Shown: piece after piece, positions 6,625 to 6,657 of the stretch
How positions within the stretch are numbered: the first letter of the stretch is position 1
Layout: each line of letters begins with the position of its first letter
NCBI GenBank assembly: GCA_016206165.1
Contig: JACQSD010000047.1
Location: forward strand, 1-6,657
DNA length: 6,657 bases
Origin: Candidatus Uhrbacteria bacterium
Lineage (GTDB): Bacteria > Patescibacteriota > Patescibacteriia > JACQSD01
Direction: 5' to 3'
Notes under the pieces: model-generated
What the model was told of the DNA's origin: nothing
Database searches by the model: none
Seen by the model: only the letters and a program-made list of their open reading frames with translations
Translations under genes and position numbers: made by a program

Positions 6625-6657
6625 TGAAATCCTAATTTCCTAAACCCTAAACTCTAA
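6625..6657 (-). repeat. TTAGGNN-type heptad repeat with ribosome binding site
   Basis: On the minus strand the edge reads TTAGAGT, TTAGGGT, TTAGGAA, ATTAGGA, then TTTCA before the ATG. The 7-bp period matches the repeat at 5294-5401 but the core differs (TTAGG rather than ATTGG). The last unit supplies AGGA (6633-6630), 5 nt from the ATG at 6624, a good Shine-Dalgarno. The element is cut by the window edge, so an opposing arm upstream cannot be tested. No promoter is recognisable in these 33 bases. Confidence 0.5.

Noticed and set aside
6625..6657. Resemblance to plant-type telomere repeat (TTTAGGG)
   Set aside because: Only one exact unit is present, the units vary, and the gene content is bacterial. 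A period-7 intergenic repeat is the simpler reading.

Overview
The window reads as part of a surface-glycan or cell-envelope locus from a bacterium, most likely a member of the Patescibacteria (Candidate Phyla Radiation). This placement is an inference. It rests on the kind of genes present (GT4 glycosyltransferases, a GHL15-like hydrolase joined to FG-GAP/VCBS repeats, a one-pass membrane protein with DUF11-like repeats) and on short heptameric low-complexity repeats at gene borders. TGA is used as a stop by one gene, so the standard bacterial code fits and the Gracilibacteria/SR1 code (TGA = Gly) is unlikely. All four genes lie on the minus strand. I see no convincing gene on the plus strand and no tRNA, rRNA, CRISPR array or transposase.

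In order of transcription (right to left): the right edge (6657-6625) holds a short TTAGGNN-type heptad repeat that also carries the ribosome binding site of the first gene. Next is a complete GT4 glycosyltransferase (6624-5365). Its last codons, and the first in-frame codons of the following gene, lie in an inverted repeat of ATTGGNN heptads (5401-5294). Then comes an exported protein (stop at 3177) with a signal peptide or anchor, a GHL15-like TIM-barrel hydrolase domain and a C-terminal set of FG-GAP/VCBS repeats. A 45-bp hairpin of two 19-bp arms (3196-3152) overlaps its stop codon and contains the ribosome binding site of the next gene. That gene (3150-1195) encodes a one-pass membrane protein with a short cytoplasmic tail and about four DUF11-like extracellular domains. 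A strong intrinsic terminator (1180-1152) closes this three-gene unit.

Immediately after the terminator is a good sigma70-type promoter (TTGACA, 17-nt spacer, extended -10). It starts a second transcription unit with another GT4 glycosyltransferase, which runs off the left edge lacking only its C-terminal end.

A reasonable functional picture, by inference, is that the two cytoplasmic glycosyltransferases build a surface polysaccharide or glycoconjugate, the exported hydrolase trims or remodels glycan outside the membrane, and the DUF11-repeat protein forms a membrane-anchored surface structure. The most unusual features are the regulatory-looking hairpin that buries a ribosome binding site and the heptad inverted repeat that has become part of two coding sequences.
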